DNA from: an uncultured Candidatus Melainabacteria bacterium
GTDB taxonomy: Bacteria; Cyanobacteriota; Vampirovibrionia; Gastranaerophilales; Gastranaerophilaceae
Length of the DNA stretch: 24,187 nt
Reading direction: 5' to 3'
NCBI GenBank assembly: GCA_934754775.1
Contig: CAKVIM010000021.1
Span: 1-24,187, forward strand
Part shown: positions 1-8,956 of the stretch, piece by piece
How the letters are laid out: every line of letters begins with the position of its first letter
How positions within the stretch are numbered: position 1 is the first letter of the stretch
Program-made: the position numbers and the translations under genes
Notes under the pieces: generated by a model
Databases searched by the model: none
What the model was told of the DNA's origin: nothing
What the model saw: only the letters and a program-made list of their open reading frames with translations

Positions 1-100
1 GTTTTGCCCGTAGGGGACTAAACATCTTTTGCGTTAATAAAAAGTAGGTTGGGGTTTCACCCAAACAATAATTATATAAACATTAAAAAAACAAAGAAGC
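1..100. other. Left-edge non-coding stretch
   Basis: I see no gene here. A short hairpin (TTGGG, loop, CCCAA) lies at about 49-65. It may be the tail of a transcript that starts outside the window. Confidence 0.3.
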
Positions 101-135
101 AACAAAAAATCGGGTGGACAAAAGTCCACCCGATT
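101..135 (-). terminator. Rho-independent terminator of the HU gene
   Basis: A perfect 12-bp inverted repeat (108-119 and 124-135, core CGGGTGGAC/GTCCACCCG) has a 4-nt loop. On the minus strand it is followed by a T-run (the A-run at 102-107). It lies 19 nt beyond the HU stop codon, so it very probably ends that transcript. Confidence 0.9.
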
Positions 136-153
136 CAAAATACTTTGAAAAAA

Positions 154-426
154 CTATTTTACAAGTTCTTTGAAATTTTTACCAGCTGAGAATGCAGGAA
201 CTGTTTTTGCAGCAATCTTCAATTCTTTACCAGTTTGAGGGTTTCTACCAGTTCTAGCTGCTCTCTTACGAGCTTCCCAAGTACCGAAACCTACCAAAGT
301 TACTTTTTTGCCTTTAGCAACTGTCTTTTGGATGATTTCTAATGTAGCTGAAAGTACATCTGAAGATACTTTTTGAGAAAGTTTAGTCTTCTTTGAAATT
401 TCTTTTACCAATTCTTCTTTGTTCAT
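154..426 (-). CDS. hup: HU-family nucleoid DNA-binding protein
   Basis: A 90-aa protein of typical HU length. HU dimers bind and bend DNA without strong sequence preference and help organise the nucleoid. The N-terminal helical dimerisation part (MNKEELVKEIS...) is followed by the family signature: VGFGTWEARKRAARTGRNP, with the intercalating RNPQTG beta-arm tip at about residues 60-65, then a C-terminal helix ending ELVK. I chose the ATG at 426 over one six codons upstream because AGGAG sits 7 nt before it. It is a single-gene unit with its own promoter (497-524) and terminator (101-135). HU versus IHF cannot be settled absolutely, but the lack of IHF-specific extensions favours HU. Strong call. 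Confidence 0.96.
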   Translation of the reverse strand: MNKEELVKEISKKTKLSQKVSSDVLSATLEIIQKTVAKGKKVTLVGFGTWEARKRAARTGRNPQTGKELKIAAKTVPAFSAGKNFKELVK

Positions 427-496
427 GATAAATCTCCTATACACTCTTACTCTCTTATGTGCTTAAACACTACGTTTTACACATTTCATACATCTT

Positions 497-524
497 ATTA
501 TACACATTGTGCCAAATTTTGCAA
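497..524 (-). promoter_or_regulatory. Probable sigma70-type promoter for HU
   Basis: On the minus strand a -35 box TTGCAA (519-524) is 16 nt from a perfect -10 TATAAT (497-502). Transcription would start near 489, giving a leader of about 63 nt before the HU start. Confidence 0.7.
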
Positions 525-562
525 GGGGTAAGCTTAAGTTTTTCTGCAAACTTTACAATATT

Positions 563-581
563 AGGCTTTTTTAGCCTTTTT
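563..581 (+). other. Small hairpin followed by T-run in the hup/adh divergent gap
   Basis: AGGCT (563-567), a T loop and AGCCT (573-577) are followed by TTTT. It has the shape of a weak terminator on the plus strand, but no plus-strand gene precedes it in the gap 427-660. It may merely separate the two divergent promoters. Confidence 0.3.
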
Positions 582-602
582 CGTTACGAAAGTTCATAAA
601 AC

Positions 603-630
603 TTTACATTTAATCTTATTAGGCTATAAT
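603..630 (+). promoter_or_regulatory. Probable sigma70-type promoter for the alcohol dehydrogenase
   Basis: TTTACA (603-608), a 16-nt spacer, then a perfect TATAAT (625-630). The predicted start near 637 leaves a short leader carrying AAAGGAG before the ATG at 661. Confidence 0.7.
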
Positions 631-660
631 TATTGTGTAGTGTTATGAAAGGAGAGTATT

Positions 661-1848
661 ATGTGGGAAAAAGATATTGATATTCATGAAGTTCGTGAAA
701 TTAGAACCAGAACATCTGTATTTTTCGGCTGTGGTGCTATTAACAAAATTAACGACATAGCAAAAGATTTCAAGTCAAAAAATCTAAACAAAGTAATTGT
801 TATGAGCGGTAAAAACGCATACAAAGCAACAGGAGCATGGGCTGTAGTTGAAAAAGCATTACAAAATAACGGTATAGAATATGTTAATTATGACGGCGTT
901 ACTCCAAACCCGACTTCTACAGCCGTAAACGAAGCTGCAAAAATAGCAAAGGATTTTGGTGCAAAAGCTGTAATCGCAATCGGTGGCGGTTCTCCGACAG
1001 ATGCCGGAAAATCTGTAGCAATCCTACTAAAATATCCGGATAAAACTGCTAATGATATTTATGAATTTACTTTCACTCCGGAAGTCGCTGCTCCAATAGT
1101 TGCAATCAATTTGACACACGGAACAGGTACTGAAACAAACAGATTTGCTGTTGTAACAATTCCTGAAAAGGATTATAAACCGGCAATTGCATACGATTGC
1201 ATATATCCGACATACGCAATTGACGATCCGGCTTTAATGGTTAAATTATCACCAAAACAAACAAGATTTGTTTCAATTGACGCTGTTAACCACGTAATCG
1301 AAGCTGCAACTTCAACCGTAACTTCACCTTACGCAATTACTCTTGCTAGAGAAGTTATCACACTTGTCTCTAAATACTTACCGAAAGCAATCGAAAATTC
1401 GGAAGATTTGGAAGCAAGATATTTCTTAGCTTATGCTGCAATGATGGGTGGTGTATGTTTTGATAACGGACTTTTACACTATACTCATGCTCTAGAACAT
1501 CCATTGAGTGCTGTTAAGCATGACCTTTCTCACGGTTTAGGTTTAGCAATGCTACTTCCGGCTGTAGTTAAAAATATTTTCTCTGCAAAGGCTGAAACCT
1601 TGAAATATATCTTGGAACCTGTAACAGGAAAAGTTGAAACTGCTGAAGATGCGGCTAAAGGCGTTTACGAATGGTTAAAATCAGTTGGCGTTCCAAATAA
1701 ATTGAAAGATGAAGGATTCTCTGAAGCTGATATTCCAAATCTTGTAAATCTAGCATTTACAACACCATCCTTAGACGGACTTCTTGCAATTGCTCCTACT
1801 AAAGCAACAAAAGAAGCAGTTGAAGAGATTTACAAAAGTTCATTATAA
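661..1848 (+). CDS. Iron-dependent (group III) alcohol dehydrogenase
   Basis: A 395-aa NAD(P)-dependent alcohol/aldehyde oxidoreductase of the Fe-ADH family, presumably cytosolic and fermentative. The nucleotide-binding loop GGGSPTDAGK is at 108-117, and the family THGTGTE stretch at 152-158. The four metal ligands can be assigned by spacing to the FucO pattern: D207 and H211 (SIDAVNH), H276 (HALEHP) and H291 (LSHG). All are present, so it should be active. Full length for the family. AAAGGAG sits 6-7 nt before the ATG. It is monocistronic, with its own promoter and a strong terminator right after the stop. The physiological substrate (ethanol, butanol, 1,2-diol or other) cannot be read from the sequence. 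The next gene is a MarR regulator, which might control it; that is only proximity. Confidence 0.95.
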   Translation: MWEKDIDIHEVREIRTRTSVFFGCGAINKINDIAKDFKSKNLNKVIVMSGKNAYKATGAWAVVEKALQNNGIEYVNYDGVTPNPTSTAVNEAAKIAKDFGAKAVIAIGGGSPTDAGKSVAILLKYPDKTANDIYEFTFTPEVAAPIVAINLTHGTGTETNRFAVVTIPEKDYKPAIAYDCIYPTYAIDDPALMVKLSPKQTRFVSIDAVNHVIEAATSTVTSPYAITLAREVITLVSKYLPKAIENSEDLEARYFLAYAAMMGGVCFDNGLLHYTHALEHPLSAVKHDLSHGLGLAMLLPAVVKNIFSAKAETLKYILEPVTGKVETAEDAAKGVYEWLKSVGVPNKLKDEGFSEADIPNLVNLAFTTPSLDGLLAIAPTKATKEAVEEIYKSSL

Positions 1849-1859
1849 TTTTTGAATTC

Positions 1860-1889
1860 AGAAGGGCGTCCTTGACGCCCTTCTTTTTT
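1860..1889 (+). terminator. Rho-independent terminator after the alcohol dehydrogenase
   Basis: An 11-bp perfect stem (AGAAGGGCGTC at 1860-1870, GACGCCCTTCT at 1874-1884) with a 3-nt loop, followed directly by TTTTT. Confidence 0.93.
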
Positions 1890-1896
1890 AGACAAC

Positions 1897-1925
1897 TTGT
1901 ATCAATGTTATATTTTTATTATACT
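1897..1925 (+). promoter_or_regulatory. Promoter of the MarR gene, start site coincides with ATG
   Basis: TTGTAT (1897-1902), a 17-nt spacer and TATACT (1920-1925). The expected start, about 7 nt downstream, falls on the ATG at 1932. No Shine-Dalgarno sequence lies between them, which suggests a leaderless mRNA. Confidence 0.6.
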
Positions 1926-1931
1926 TAATCT

Positions 1932-2399
1932 ATGGGGATAAAATATCATTATGTAGACAGTCCGCTCTTCAAAATTGAGTGCACTGCAAAAATATGTGAG
2001 AGGTATTTTTCACAAATATTTAAGAAGAAATTTTCCAACTTGAATATTACGCAAGGTGAATTTTGTGTCATGGATACAATTGTAAGAAGTCCTGAGATAT
2101 CACAAATTGAACTTGCTCGATTATTGTTCAAAGGACGTGCACATATAACACAAATGCTAAATTCGCTAGAAGAAAAAGGGCTGATTTATAGAACAAACGA
2201 AACAAAAAACGGGCGTCAAGTAAGAAAAACATCTCTCACAAGTGAAGGCGAAGCACTTTTTCAAAAAATCTGCGATGCTTTAGACGAAAATTTTAAAAGC
2301 ATGACCAAGTTTTTTGATGGAAAAGATAAAAAACTCATAAAATATTTAGACACGATAAAAGAAATTATCACTGAAGGTGAAAAAGTAAGTTTTGACTAA
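1932..2399 (+). CDS. MarR-family winged-helix transcriptional regulator
   Basis: A 155-aa protein of typical MarR length. Flanking dimerisation helices enclose a winged helix: helices over about 40-90 (ITQGEFCVMDTIV, ISQIELARLLFKGRAHITQ as recognition region, MLNSLEEKGLIYR) and the wing at about 90-105 (NETKNGRQVRKTSLTSEG). Such proteins are homodimeric repressors, often released by small ligands or oxidation, and often control efflux pumps. C17, C22 and C45 are possible redox residues, but that is untested. No ribosome-binding site precedes the ATG; see the promoter entry. It lies between the alcohol dehydrogenase and, past a tRNA, the RND efflux operon on the same strand. Control of that operon is plausible but inferred. 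No second in-frame Met occurs until about residue 47, so a much later start would break the fold. Confidence 0.9.
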   Translation: MGIKYHYVDSPLFKIECTAKICERYFSQIFKKKFSNLNITQGEFCVMDTIVRSPEISQIELARLLFKGRAHITQMLNSLEEKGLIYRTNETKNGRQVRKTSLTSEGEALFQKICDALDENFKSMTKFFDGKDKKLIKYLDTIKEIITEGEKVSFD

Positions 2400-2412
2400 A
2401 TTTTATTTTGTG

Positions 2413-2425
2413 TGATAATTTATCA
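2413..2425. repeat. Short palindrome after the marR stop
   Basis: TGATAA-T-TTATCA, a perfect 6-bp inverted repeat 13 nt after the stop codon. It could be an operator half-site pair for the MarR protein or nothing at all; there is no T-run to make it a terminator. Confidence 0.25.
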
Positions 2426-2458
2426 TACAACTAAATATTTGGGCGATTGGTGCAGTTG
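2426..2458 (+). pseudogene. Truncated 5' duplicate of the tRNA-Val gene
   Basis: These 33 nt match 2523-2555 with a single mismatch (T for C at 2451). They comprise the 15-nt upstream flank plus the first 18 nt of the tRNA (GGGCGATTGG then GCAGTTG). After 2458 the identity stops, and no 3' acceptor strand ATCGCCC exists to pair with GGGCGAT, so this copy cannot fold as a tRNA. A 10-nt echo of the tRNA anticodon arm (GCACTTGAAC) recurs at 2506-2515. This suggests a duplicated tRNA whose middle was replaced by the hairpin at 2460-2502. Confidence 0.65.
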
Positions 2459-2459
2459 A

Positions 2460-2502
2460 CTCTGCCGAGGAAAAGGTGACTAAATGTCACGTTTTCTGAG
2501 AG
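2460..2502 (+). other. Imperfect hairpin inside the broken tRNA copy
   Basis: A nested stem: CTCT/AGAG at the ends, AAAA/TTTT within, and GTGAC (2476-2480) pairing with GTCAC (2486-2490) around the loop TAAAT. It sits between the matched 5' tRNA fragment and the anticodon-arm echo. It may be a small inserted palindrome or a structured RNA. I do not recognise it. Confidence 0.45.
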
Positions 2503-2537
2503 GAAGCACTTGAACCCACAATTACAACTAAATATTT

Positions 2538-2613
2538 GGGCGATTGGCGCAGTTGGTAGCGCACTTGAACGACATTCAAGGGGTCACAAGTTCGAGCCTT
2601 GTATCGCCCACCA
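2538..2613 (+). tRNA. tRNA-Val (anticodon GAC)
   Basis: A complete 76-nt cloverleaf with encoded CCA. Acceptor GGGCGAT/ATCGCCC; D arm GCGC/GCGC with loop AGTTGGTA; anticodon stem CTTGA/TCAAG with loop ACGACAT, giving anticodon GAC; T arm ACAAG/CTTGT with loop TTCGAGC; then ACCA. Position 33 is C instead of the near-universal U, and position 32 is A. Everything else is canonical. A hairpin terminator follows. Two opposite-frame reading frames here are only tRNA shadows. Confidence 0.95.
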
Positions 2614-2614
2614 T

Positions 2615-2643
2615 AAAAAAGAGCCGGACAGGCTCTTTTTTTT
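2615..2643 (+). terminator. Rho-independent terminator after tRNA-Val
   Basis: AAAAAAGAGCC, loop GGACA (2626-2630), then GGCTC and a long T-run. It lies directly after the tRNA 3' end. Confidence 0.9.
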
Positions 2644-2691
2644 ATTATACAGTTGACTTCTTGATTAAGAAAAATATTTTTGTTAAAATTG

Positions 2692-2707
2692 TGTTTAAAA
2701 CTAAACA
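2692..2707. promoter_or_regulatory. Candidate operator upstream of the efflux operon
   Basis: A 16-nt palindrome, TGTTTA-AAAC-TAAACA, between the tRNA terminator and the RND adaptor gene. A possible promoter (TTGACT at 2653-2658, TATTTT at 2675-2680, 16-nt spacer) lies just upstream, so a repressor bound here would block it. The link to the nearby MarR protein is inference only. Confidence 0.35.
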
Positions 2708-2780
2708 TATTATTTTTATTATTTTTTATTGTAAAATAATATAAGGATATGTAATTTCGGGAAATTTTTATGGAGAGCAA

Positions 2781-3986
2781 ATGAGAAAAAATATTATTAC
2801 CATAATACTTATTGTGGCAGTTTTAATATTTGGCAGAATGATTTTGTCAAATCTTGATAAGATGAAAACCGCAAAACAGCGTGCTTTATCAAGGACGCCG
2901 GCAGTTACAGTGGAAGTAGTCGGTTCTGAAAATATTCAGCGACAATTTCAAGCGACAGCAAGAGTCACAGCTAAGTATAGAGTTGATGTACTGGCTCGTA
3001 TAAACGGTTATTTGACAAAAAGCTACTTCAAAGAAGGTGACTACGTTAAAGCGGGTCAAGTTTTATTTGAAATCGAGCCTCAAGAATATATCTATGCTGC
3101 AAACAAAGCAAAAGCGACTCTGGATAACGCTCAATCTCAGTATGATTACTATCAAAAACAATTGCACCGTTATCAAGAATTGGTTAAACAGGATTATATA
3201 GCACGCTCTGATTATGATAGTATTTTATCTCAAAGAGATGCTTTTAGAGCCCAGGTAGAAAGTGCTAAGAGTGCATACAGAGATGCTCAAAGAAATCTCG
3301 GTTACACAAAAGTCAAAGCTCCTGTTGACGGACGTGTTGGTATAATTTCAGTAACTGTCGGAAACTATGTTTCAATGAACAGCGGAGCTCTTACTACTAT
3401 AAACAGTTCTGAGCCTATGTATGTAACTTTCCCGATAGATTCTGAAAAATACGCACAACTTGTTAATATTGATAAATCCGCAAACGTAAATCGTGATGCA
3501 GAATACATTTTTAGCTCCGGTCAAAAATATAAATTCAAGGGTGTTCAAGACTTTAGAGATAACAAGGTTGATGAAACAACAGGCACAATCACTATGAGAG
3601 CAACCTTCCCGAATCCGGATGACGAGTTAATTCAAGGCGATTTTGGAAGAATTATACTTTATTCAAAAGAAAAGGATACAGTTCCAACTGTTCCTCAGGA
3701 AGCTACAATGGAAAACCAAGAGGGCATGTACGTTTACGTATTAGATAAAGACAATTTACCAAAAATGACTTACATAAAGACTATGGGCGAAAAAGACGGT
3801 AAATGGTTGGTACTATCCGGCGTAAATAAGGGTGATAGAATTATTACAGATGGTATTCAAAAAGTTATTCAAGGCAGCCCTGTTAGAATTGTTGAAAAGG
3901 TTCAAGACGCAACACAACAAGTTAAGAAACCAAATATTTTTGTAAGAGTAATAAACAAGATTAAAACATTAGTAAAAGGGAAATAA
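2781..3986 (+). CDS. RND efflux periplasmic adaptor (membrane fusion protein)
   Basis: A 401-aa HlyD/AcrA-type adaptor that would link the inner-membrane pump to the outer-membrane channel. Residues 4-23 are an uncleaved N-terminal membrane anchor with no lipobox Cys. The lipoyl half-motif spans about 68-100 ([20 protein letters not shown]), a Gln/Tyr-rich coiled-coil hairpin about 104-172, and the second lipoyl half about 173-205 ([14 protein letters not shown]). A beta-barrel (about 210-295) and membrane-proximal domain (about 296-380) follow. The GGAGAG ribosome site is 4-5 nt before the ATG. The stop overlaps the pump gene start by one base (TAATG), so translation is coupled. A typical first gene of a tripartite RND operon; the substrate is unknown. 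Confidence 0.94.
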   Translation: MRKNIITIILIVAVLIFGRMILSNLDKMKTAKQRALSRTPAVTVEVVGSENIQRQFQATARVTAKYRVDVLARINGYLTKSYFKEGDYVKAGQVLFEIEPQEYIYAANKAKATLDNAQSQYDYYQKQLHRYQELVKQDYIARSDYDSILSQRDAFRAQVESAKSAYRDAQRNLGYTKVKAPVDGRVGIISVTVGNYVSMNSGALTTINSSEPMYVTFPIDSEKYAQLVNIDKSANVNRDAEYIFSSGQKYKFKGVQDFRDNKVDETTGTITMRATFPNPDDELIQGDFGRIILYSKEKDTVPTVPQEATMENQEGMYVYVLDKDNLPKMTYIKTMGEKDGKWLVLSGVNKGDRIITDGIQKVIQGSPVRIVEKVQDATQQVKKPNIFVRVINKIKTLVKGK

Positions 3987-6900
3987 TGGCAGGCAATTTA
4001 TTTATAAAAAGACCGAAATTGGCAATTGTAATCTCTTTGGGGATTATACTTGCAGGTTTAATATCACTTACGACACTTCCGCTGGAAGAATATCCATCAA
4101 TTACACCGCCACAGGTTATTGTAAACGCAACCTATAGCGGTGCGAGTTCAGACGTAATTGCTTCCACGATTGCAGCTCCTGTTGAGTTACAATTGAACGG
4201 TATTGAAGATATGCTCTACATGTCATCAGAATCAAAAAACGGTTCTTATCAACTAACTTTATATTTTGATGTCGGAGCTGACCCTGACATGGCTTTGGTT
4301 AACGTCCAGAACCAGTTACAACTGGTGCAGCCAAGATTACCGGAAGAGGTTAAGCGTTACGGACTAACGGTTAAAAAGTCCACAGGTGGTGCGGGATGTT
4401 TGTATTTAGCACTGTCTTCACCTAAAGGGACTTATAATTCCCTGTTCTTAGCTAACTATGCGACCTTGTACCTTAAAGATGAACTGGCTCGTACAAAAGG
4501 CTGTGGTCAAGTTCAAGTATTTGGTGCCGGTGATTACTCAATGAGGATTTGGTTAAAACCCGATAAAATGGCAAGTTTAGGTATTTCTGCAAGCGACATC
4601 AGTAGTGCAATTTCTGCACAAAACACTCAATCTCCTGCAGGTAATATAGGTGTTGAGCCTATGGAAAATCCGCAAGTAATGAAGTTTACCTTGAGAACAA
4701 AAGGACGTTTAAAAGACGTTGAAGAATTTGAAAATATTGTTGTTAAATCTAACCAAAATGGTTCAAATGTAAAACTTAAAGATGTTGCACGAGTTGAGCT
4801 TGGTGCAGAAAACTACTCGTCTACGGTATCTGCAGATGGGAGTGATATTGCGGTTATTGCGATATCACAATTGCCGGAAGCTAATACAATTGATTTGGTT
4901 AACAAAATTCAGAAAAAAATGAAAACTTTGAGTAAAAAGTTCCCAAGCGACATGGATTATATGACTCAGTATGATACGACAGAATTCGTAAGAGAGTCTA
5001 TTAATGAGGTTGTTAGTGCGATTGTGTTAGCGATTGCTTTGGTTAGTGCGGTTACATATCTGTTCTTAGGAACAGCTCGTGCTGCGTTTATTCCTTTCTG
5101 TGCTATTCCGGTTTCTTTGATTGGTGTATTTATATTCATGGCACTTATGGGATTTTCAATCAACCTATTAATCCTGTTTGGTTTGGTACTTGCGGTAGGT
5201 TTGGTAGTTGATGACGCTATTGTAGTATTAGAAAACACTCAAAGACACATTCAAGAAGGAAAATCTCCGAAAGATGCAACAGAAGTTACGATGCAGGAAG
5301 TATTTGGTGCCGTTGTTGCGACCTCTCTTGTATTGATGGCAGTATTTGTTCCGGTATCATTTATGAGCGGTATTACGGGGCAAATGTACAGGCAATTTGC
5401 GGTTTGTATTGCAACATCTATCGGTTTATCTACGGTAGTTGCGTTGACTCTATCTCCTGCTCTTTGTTCGTTGATATTGAAATCGGGTGAAGAAAAGACA
5501 GACTTTGAATTTATTCAAAAATTTGAAGATTGGTTTAATGGGGTTAGAGATAAGTATCTAGAAACGGTACATTATTTTGTAACATCACCCAAAAAGACTC
5601 TACAAGTACTTCTTGGCGTGGTTTTGTTCATTCTGGTTATGTTTAAAATTACTCCTACAGGTTTCTTACCAGATGAAGATAGAGGTGCCTTGTTTGTTAT
5701 GGTTCAATTACAAGACGGTGCAACTCTTACAAGAACAGCAAGCGTTGTTCAAAAAATGGGTAACGAGTTCGCCACTATTCCAGGGGTTGAATCTATAATG
5801 GAAATCAACGGTATGAAGGGCGAAAACTCTGCATTTATGATTCTTAAATTGGCACCGTGGTCAAAGAGAAAATCATCAAAATTATCAATAAGCAGTATAA
5901 CCGCACAGGCAAACATGATAGCTTCTAAATACCCTGAAGCAACGTCATTTGTATCTCAGCCGCCTGCGATTTCCGGCATGGGTATGTACGGTGGTTTTGA
6001 GTACCAACTGCTTGATAAAGGGGATCGTTCAGCAGATGAATTGTTCGCACAGGTTCAATCGTTGTTGAATGTCGCAAGACAAGATTCTGCATTCTCAAGC
6101 TTGTACACATCTTACACTTCTTCTCTTCCGCAAGTCGTTGTGAAGATTGAGGAAGAAAAAGCTTTGGCACAAGGGGTTCCGATTACAGAAATTTATAGTA
6201 CGCTTGCTGCACAATTCGGGGCAACTTATGTGAACGACTTCAACAAGTTTGGTCGAGTTTATCGTGTATTTATGCAAGCTGACGCACCTTATCGTGAAAC
6301 CTTAGGCGACATAAGCAAAATTTATGTAAAAAATAATTCAGGGAAAATGCTGCCGATATCTTCCGTTATCACGACTGAAAATATTGTAGGGCCTTATATG
6401 TTATCTCGTTTTAACATGTATCCTGCAATTACTATAAATGGTAGCCCAGCAAACGGTGTAAGTTCCGGTGAAGCAATGAAAACTATGTCAGAGATTTCTG
6501 ATAAAGTGCTTCCAAAAGATATGGACTACGCATGGTCAGGAACATCTTTGCAAGAGCAAAAATCGGCAGGTCAAATCGGACCAATTTTGGCAATGGCTCT
6601 TACTTTTGTCTACTTATTCTTAGTAGCTCTTTATGAAAGCTGGACGCTACCGCTAGCAGTACTTCTAATTTCACCTGTAGCTCTTCTTGGTGCATTGTTC
6701 TTTCAATTTATATCAGGGTTATCGCTTGATATTTATGCTCAGGTCGGCTTGGTTATGTTAATTGGTTTAAGTACAAAGCAGGCAATTTTGATTGTAGAGT
6801 TCGCAAAAGATGCTCAAGAAAAAGACGGATTGAATTATATTGATGCTGCAATGCAAGCTGCTAAGTTACGTTTTAGGGCTGTTATGATGACAAATATTGC

Positions 6901-7108
6901 ATTCATCTTGGGTTTATTACCGCTTGTATTTGCTCAAGGTGCAGGTGCCGGTAGCCGTCACTCAATCGGGGTTTCAGTATTCGGCGGTATGATAGCTGTA
7001 GCCTTCTTAGGCAGTATTCTGGTTCCGGCATTCTTTGTTATGATTAACGTAATGAAAGAAAAATCTTCTGCTTACATCAAGATGAAGAAGGAAGGCAGAA
7101 TAAAATGA
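3986..7108 (+). CDS. RND multidrug efflux transporter, HAE1/AcrB family
   Basis: A 1040-aa proton-driven inner-membrane pump of normal AcrB length. The first transmembrane helix is at about 12-30 and two large periplasmic loops (about 32-335 and 560-860) alternate with two six-helix bundles. The proton-relay residues are present: D409 and D410 in the TM4 motif [13 protein letters not shown], and K931 in [13 protein letters not shown] of TM10. The RFRAVMMTN segment with the expected Arg follows. It should therefore be active. Its gene is the middle of an overlapping three-gene operon: one base is shared with the adaptor and ATGA with the TolC gene. Family knowledge gives export of amphiphilic drugs, bile salts or lipids; the actual substrate is not deducible. 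No broken frame was noticed. Confidence 0.96.
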   Translation: MAGNLFIKRPKLAIVISLGIILAGLISLTTLPLEEYPSITPPQVIVNATYSGASSDVIASTIAAPVELQLNGIEDMLYMSSESKNGSYQLTLYFDVGADPDMALVNVQNQLQLVQPRLPEEVKRYGLTVKKSTGGAGCLYLALSSPKGTYNSLFLANYATLYLKDELARTKGCGQVQVFGAGDYSMRIWLKPDKMASLGISASDISSAISAQNTQSPAGNIGVEPMENPQVMKFTLRTKGRLKDVEEFENIVVKSNQNGSNVKLKDVARVELGAENYSSTVSADGSDIAVIAISQLPEANTIDLVNKIQKKMKTLSKKFPSDMDYMTQYDTTEFVRESINEVVSAIVLAIALVSAVTYLFLGTARAAFIPFCAIPVSLIGVFIFMALMGFSINLLILFGLVLAVGLVVDDAIVVLENTQRHIQEGKSPKDATEVTMQEVFGAVVATSLVLMAVFVPVSFMSGITGQMYRQFAVCIATSIGLSTVVALTLSPALCSLILKSGEEKTDFEFIQKFEDWFNGVRDKYLETVHYFVTSPKKTLQVLLGVVLFILVMFKITPTGFLPDEDRGALFVMVQLQDGATLTRTASVVQKMGNEFATIPGVESIMEINGMKGENSAFMILKLAPWSKRKSSKLSISSITAQANMIASKYPEATSFVSQPPAISGMGMYGGFEYQLLDKGDRSADELFAQVQSLLNVARQDSAFSSLYTSYTSSLPQVVVKIEEEKALAQGVPITEIYSTLAAQFGATYVNDFNKFGRVYRVFMQADAPYRETLGDISKIYVKNNSGKMLPISSVITTENIVGPYMLSRFNMYPAITINGSPANGVSSGEAMKTMSEISDKVLPKDMDYAWSGTSLQEQKSAGQIGPILAMALTFVYLFLVALYESWTLPLAVLLISPVALLGALFFQFISGLSLDIYAQVGLVMLIGLSTKQAILIVEFAKDAQEKDGLNYIDAAMQAAKLRFRAVMMTNIAFILGLLPLVFAQGAGAGSRHSIGVSVFGGMIAVAFLGSILVPAFFVMINVMKEKSSAYIKMKKEGRIK

Positions 7109-8559
7109 AGAAAATATTAGCTACATTTTTTATATTACAATTATTAATTCAAACACCTTCTTATGCAGCATTTTGGCATAAAGACGACTTAGGAAACCAG
7201 ATTAAAAAAGAAGAATATCCTGAAAGTAAAGATGTTGAACCGATTACAGGCGATGCAACCGTAATCAAGGGTGGAGTTGAAAATACACTTGATATTAATT
7301 TAGAAGAATGTTTGAAATACGCTCTTGGCAACAACCCTCGTATTCAGGCCGCTATGCAGGATGTATTTGCATCTGACGCTAGAATAAGACAAGCATGGTC
7401 TGCTTATTTCCCACAATTCGGATGGCAGACAGGTTACACCAAGATTAAACAACTTCAATTATCTGACGCATTAGGACGAAACCTTGTGTTCAATTATTGG
7501 GTGTTAGGTCAAATAAGTGCATCTCAGATGCTTTATGACTTTGGTGTTACACAAAACCAAGTTACAATCAGAAAATTGGATAATCAAGGATATAGAATTA
7601 CACTCACAGGAACTGTTAATGATGTAATTTGCGAAGTAAAAAAAGCATACTACAATTTGCAATACGCAATTGAAGCTAAAAAAGTTGCAGAAGATATGGT
7701 TGTTAAATATTCCGCTTTTTATGATCAAGCAAAAGCATTTTACAAAGTTGGCACAAAGCCAAAGGTTGATGTTACAATAGCGGAAGTTAATTTAAGTAAT
7801 GCAAAATTAACGCTTATTCAGGCTGAAAATGCTGTAGATATAGCAATGGCAAGATTAAATAATACAATGGGATTGCCATATTCTAATAAATATAAGCTTA
7901 ATGAAAACTTGCGTTATGAGCCTTGCGACGTAACGCTTGATAACGCCGTAAAAATTGCTCAAGAATCAAGACCGGAGTTCCAATTAGCGGAGGTTAAGGT
8001 TGAAGAAGCTAAGCAGAATGTTAAGCTTGTAAAAAAATCTTATTTCCCGCAAATTACAATAGAAGGACAATACCAAATCGGTGGTAATCACCCGACATCT
8101 AACTATGGTTATAACTACGGTGGGTACTTGAACTTCCCGACAATTAACGGAATGTTGATTAAAAATGAGATTAAAGAAGCTAAAGCTCTTTATTCAAGAG
8201 AACAAGCAAATGCAATAAACACCCAAAACGGTATATACTATGAAGTTCAAGAAGCGTATTATTCTTTGACAGAAAAGAAAAATAAAATCCCTGTTGCATT
8301 TTTAGGCTTGAAACAGGCAAAAGAAAACTATGAACTTTCTTACGGACGTTATAAAGTCGGAGTTGGAAACCCGATTGAACTTAAGGACGCTCAGGTTCAA
8401 TATCAGAATGCAATGTTAACTTATTATCAAACAATGTATGAATATAATACCGCGAGAGCAACTCTTGAGAAATCAATCGGTAGAAATTTGGCTAACGGCG
8501 AAATTGAGCTTCAAAAAGACAAGAATCTGAAACCGAAGAAACAAAAGAAGAATTCTTAA
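7105..8559 (+). CDS. TolC-family outer-membrane efflux channel
   Basis: A 484-aa protein with a Sec signal peptide ([14 protein letters not shown]..., probable cleavage after SYA at about 21) and two outer-membrane-efflux repeats: about 68-260 ([20 protein letters not shown]...) and 290-470 ([19 protein letters not shown]... and [18 protein letters not shown]). These features form the trimeric beta-barrel and alpha-helical tunnel. The C-terminus is Lys-rich. It overlaps the pump gene by ATGA, completing the tripartite exporter with the two upstream genes and implying a true outer membrane. No terminator is obvious before the promoter at 8573. Confidence 0.94.
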   Translation: MKKILATFFILQLLIQTPSYAAFWHKDDLGNQIKKEEYPESKDVEPITGDATVIKGGVENTLDINLEECLKYALGNNPRIQAAMQDVFASDARIRQAWSAYFPQFGWQTGYTKIKQLQLSDALGRNLVFNYWVLGQISASQMLYDFGVTQNQVTIRKLDNQGYRITLTGTVNDVICEVKKAYYNLQYAIEAKKVAEDMVVKYSAFYDQAKAFYKVGTKPKVDVTIAEVNLSNAKLTLIQAENAVDIAMARLNNTMGLPYSNKYKLNENLRYEPCDVTLDNAVKIAQESRPEFQLAEVKVEEAKQNVKLVKKSYFPQITIEGQYQIGGNHPTSNYGYNYGGYLNFPTINGMLIKNEIKEAKALYSREQANAINTQNGIYYEVQEAYYSLTEKKNKIPVAFLGLKQAKENYELSYGRYKVGVGNPIELKDAQVQYQNAMLTYYQTMYEYNTARATLEKSIGRNLANGEIELQKDKNLKPKKQKKNS

Positions 8560-8572
8560 TATATTTAGTGTA

Positions 8573-8601
8573 TTGTATCATATTTGAATATAATATATAA
8601 T
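8573..8601 (+). promoter_or_regulatory. Near-consensus promoter of the 83-aa gene
   Basis: TTGTAT (8573-8578), exactly 17 nt, then TATAAT (8596-8601). The predicted start near 8608 leaves a short leader with AGGAGAG. The -35 hexamer is the same as that of the marR promoter. Confidence 0.75.
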
Positions 8602-8624
8602 TATACTAAATAGGAGAGAAAAGC

Positions 8625-8876
8625 ATGTTACCAATCATAACCGAAGATATGTCTGCAGAGATTTTCCCTGAAGTGTTTCAAGATGTTCAGAGCTGGAGAA
8701 AGAATATGGTTCAATATCTTAAGGAAGAGAACCCTGAAATTAATTCAGCAATTCTTGAAGTAGCTAAATACGATGAGGGAATTGATTTGAAGGCAGTAGC
8801 TCTCGGAGCATATATGACTTACCGCTTGCTTGAGGTGGCTACTGATAATGATGGATTAGGCGGCGGAATAGAATAG
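8625..8876 (+). CDS. Small acidic hypothetical protein (83 aa)
   Basis: I do not recognise this protein. It has no signal peptide or membrane helix. It is acidic and probably helical, with a conserved-looking middle (WRKNMVQYLKEENPEINSAI) and a second helix (GIDLKAVALGAYMTYRLLEV), and ends in a Gly-rich tail DNDGLGGGIE. Coding is well supported: a near-consensus promoter, AGGAG 8-9 nt before the ATG, and its own terminator directly after the stop. It is therefore an independent single-gene unit between the efflux operon and the AraJ-like transporter, probably well expressed. Function unknown. Confidence 0.8.
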   Translation: MLPIITEDMSAEIFPEVFQDVQSWRKNMVQYLKEENPEINSAILEVAKYDEGIDLKAVALGAYMTYRLLEVATDNDGLGGGIE

Positions 8877-8881
8877 TTAAG

Positions 8882-8912
8882 AAAAAAGGACACATAAAAG
8901 TGTTCTTTTTTT
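8882..8912 (+). terminator. Rho-independent terminator of the 83-aa gene
   Basis: An A-run, GGACAC (8888-8893), loop ATAAAA, GTGTTC (8900-8905) and seven Ts. One pair is a G-U wobble. It overlaps the most upstream possible ATG of the next gene (8900), which argues against that start. Confidence 0.88.
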
Positions 8913-8956
8913 ATGCTAAAATCGACTTACACTGGTTTGAAATAGGGATTAAGAGA

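Noticed and set aside
427..444. Upstream ATG start for HU
   Set aside because: The AGGAG site lies between it and the downstream ATG and fits only the downstream one; the extra residues are not HU-like.
2487..2780. 97-aa minus-strand reading frame and 66-aa plus-strand frame across the tRNA
   Set aside because: Both run through the tRNA-Val gene and its terminator and show the usual tRNA-shadow peptides; no ribosome site or codon pattern supports them.
3986..7108. Several antisense frames of 60-90 aa inside the RND pump gene
   Set aside because: They are shadows of a strongly conserved coding sequence with no independent start signals.
8900..8956. Upstream ATG start for the AraJ-like gene
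   Set aside because: It lies within the terminator hairpin of the preceding gene, adds a polar stretch before the first membrane helix, and lacks a ribosome site.
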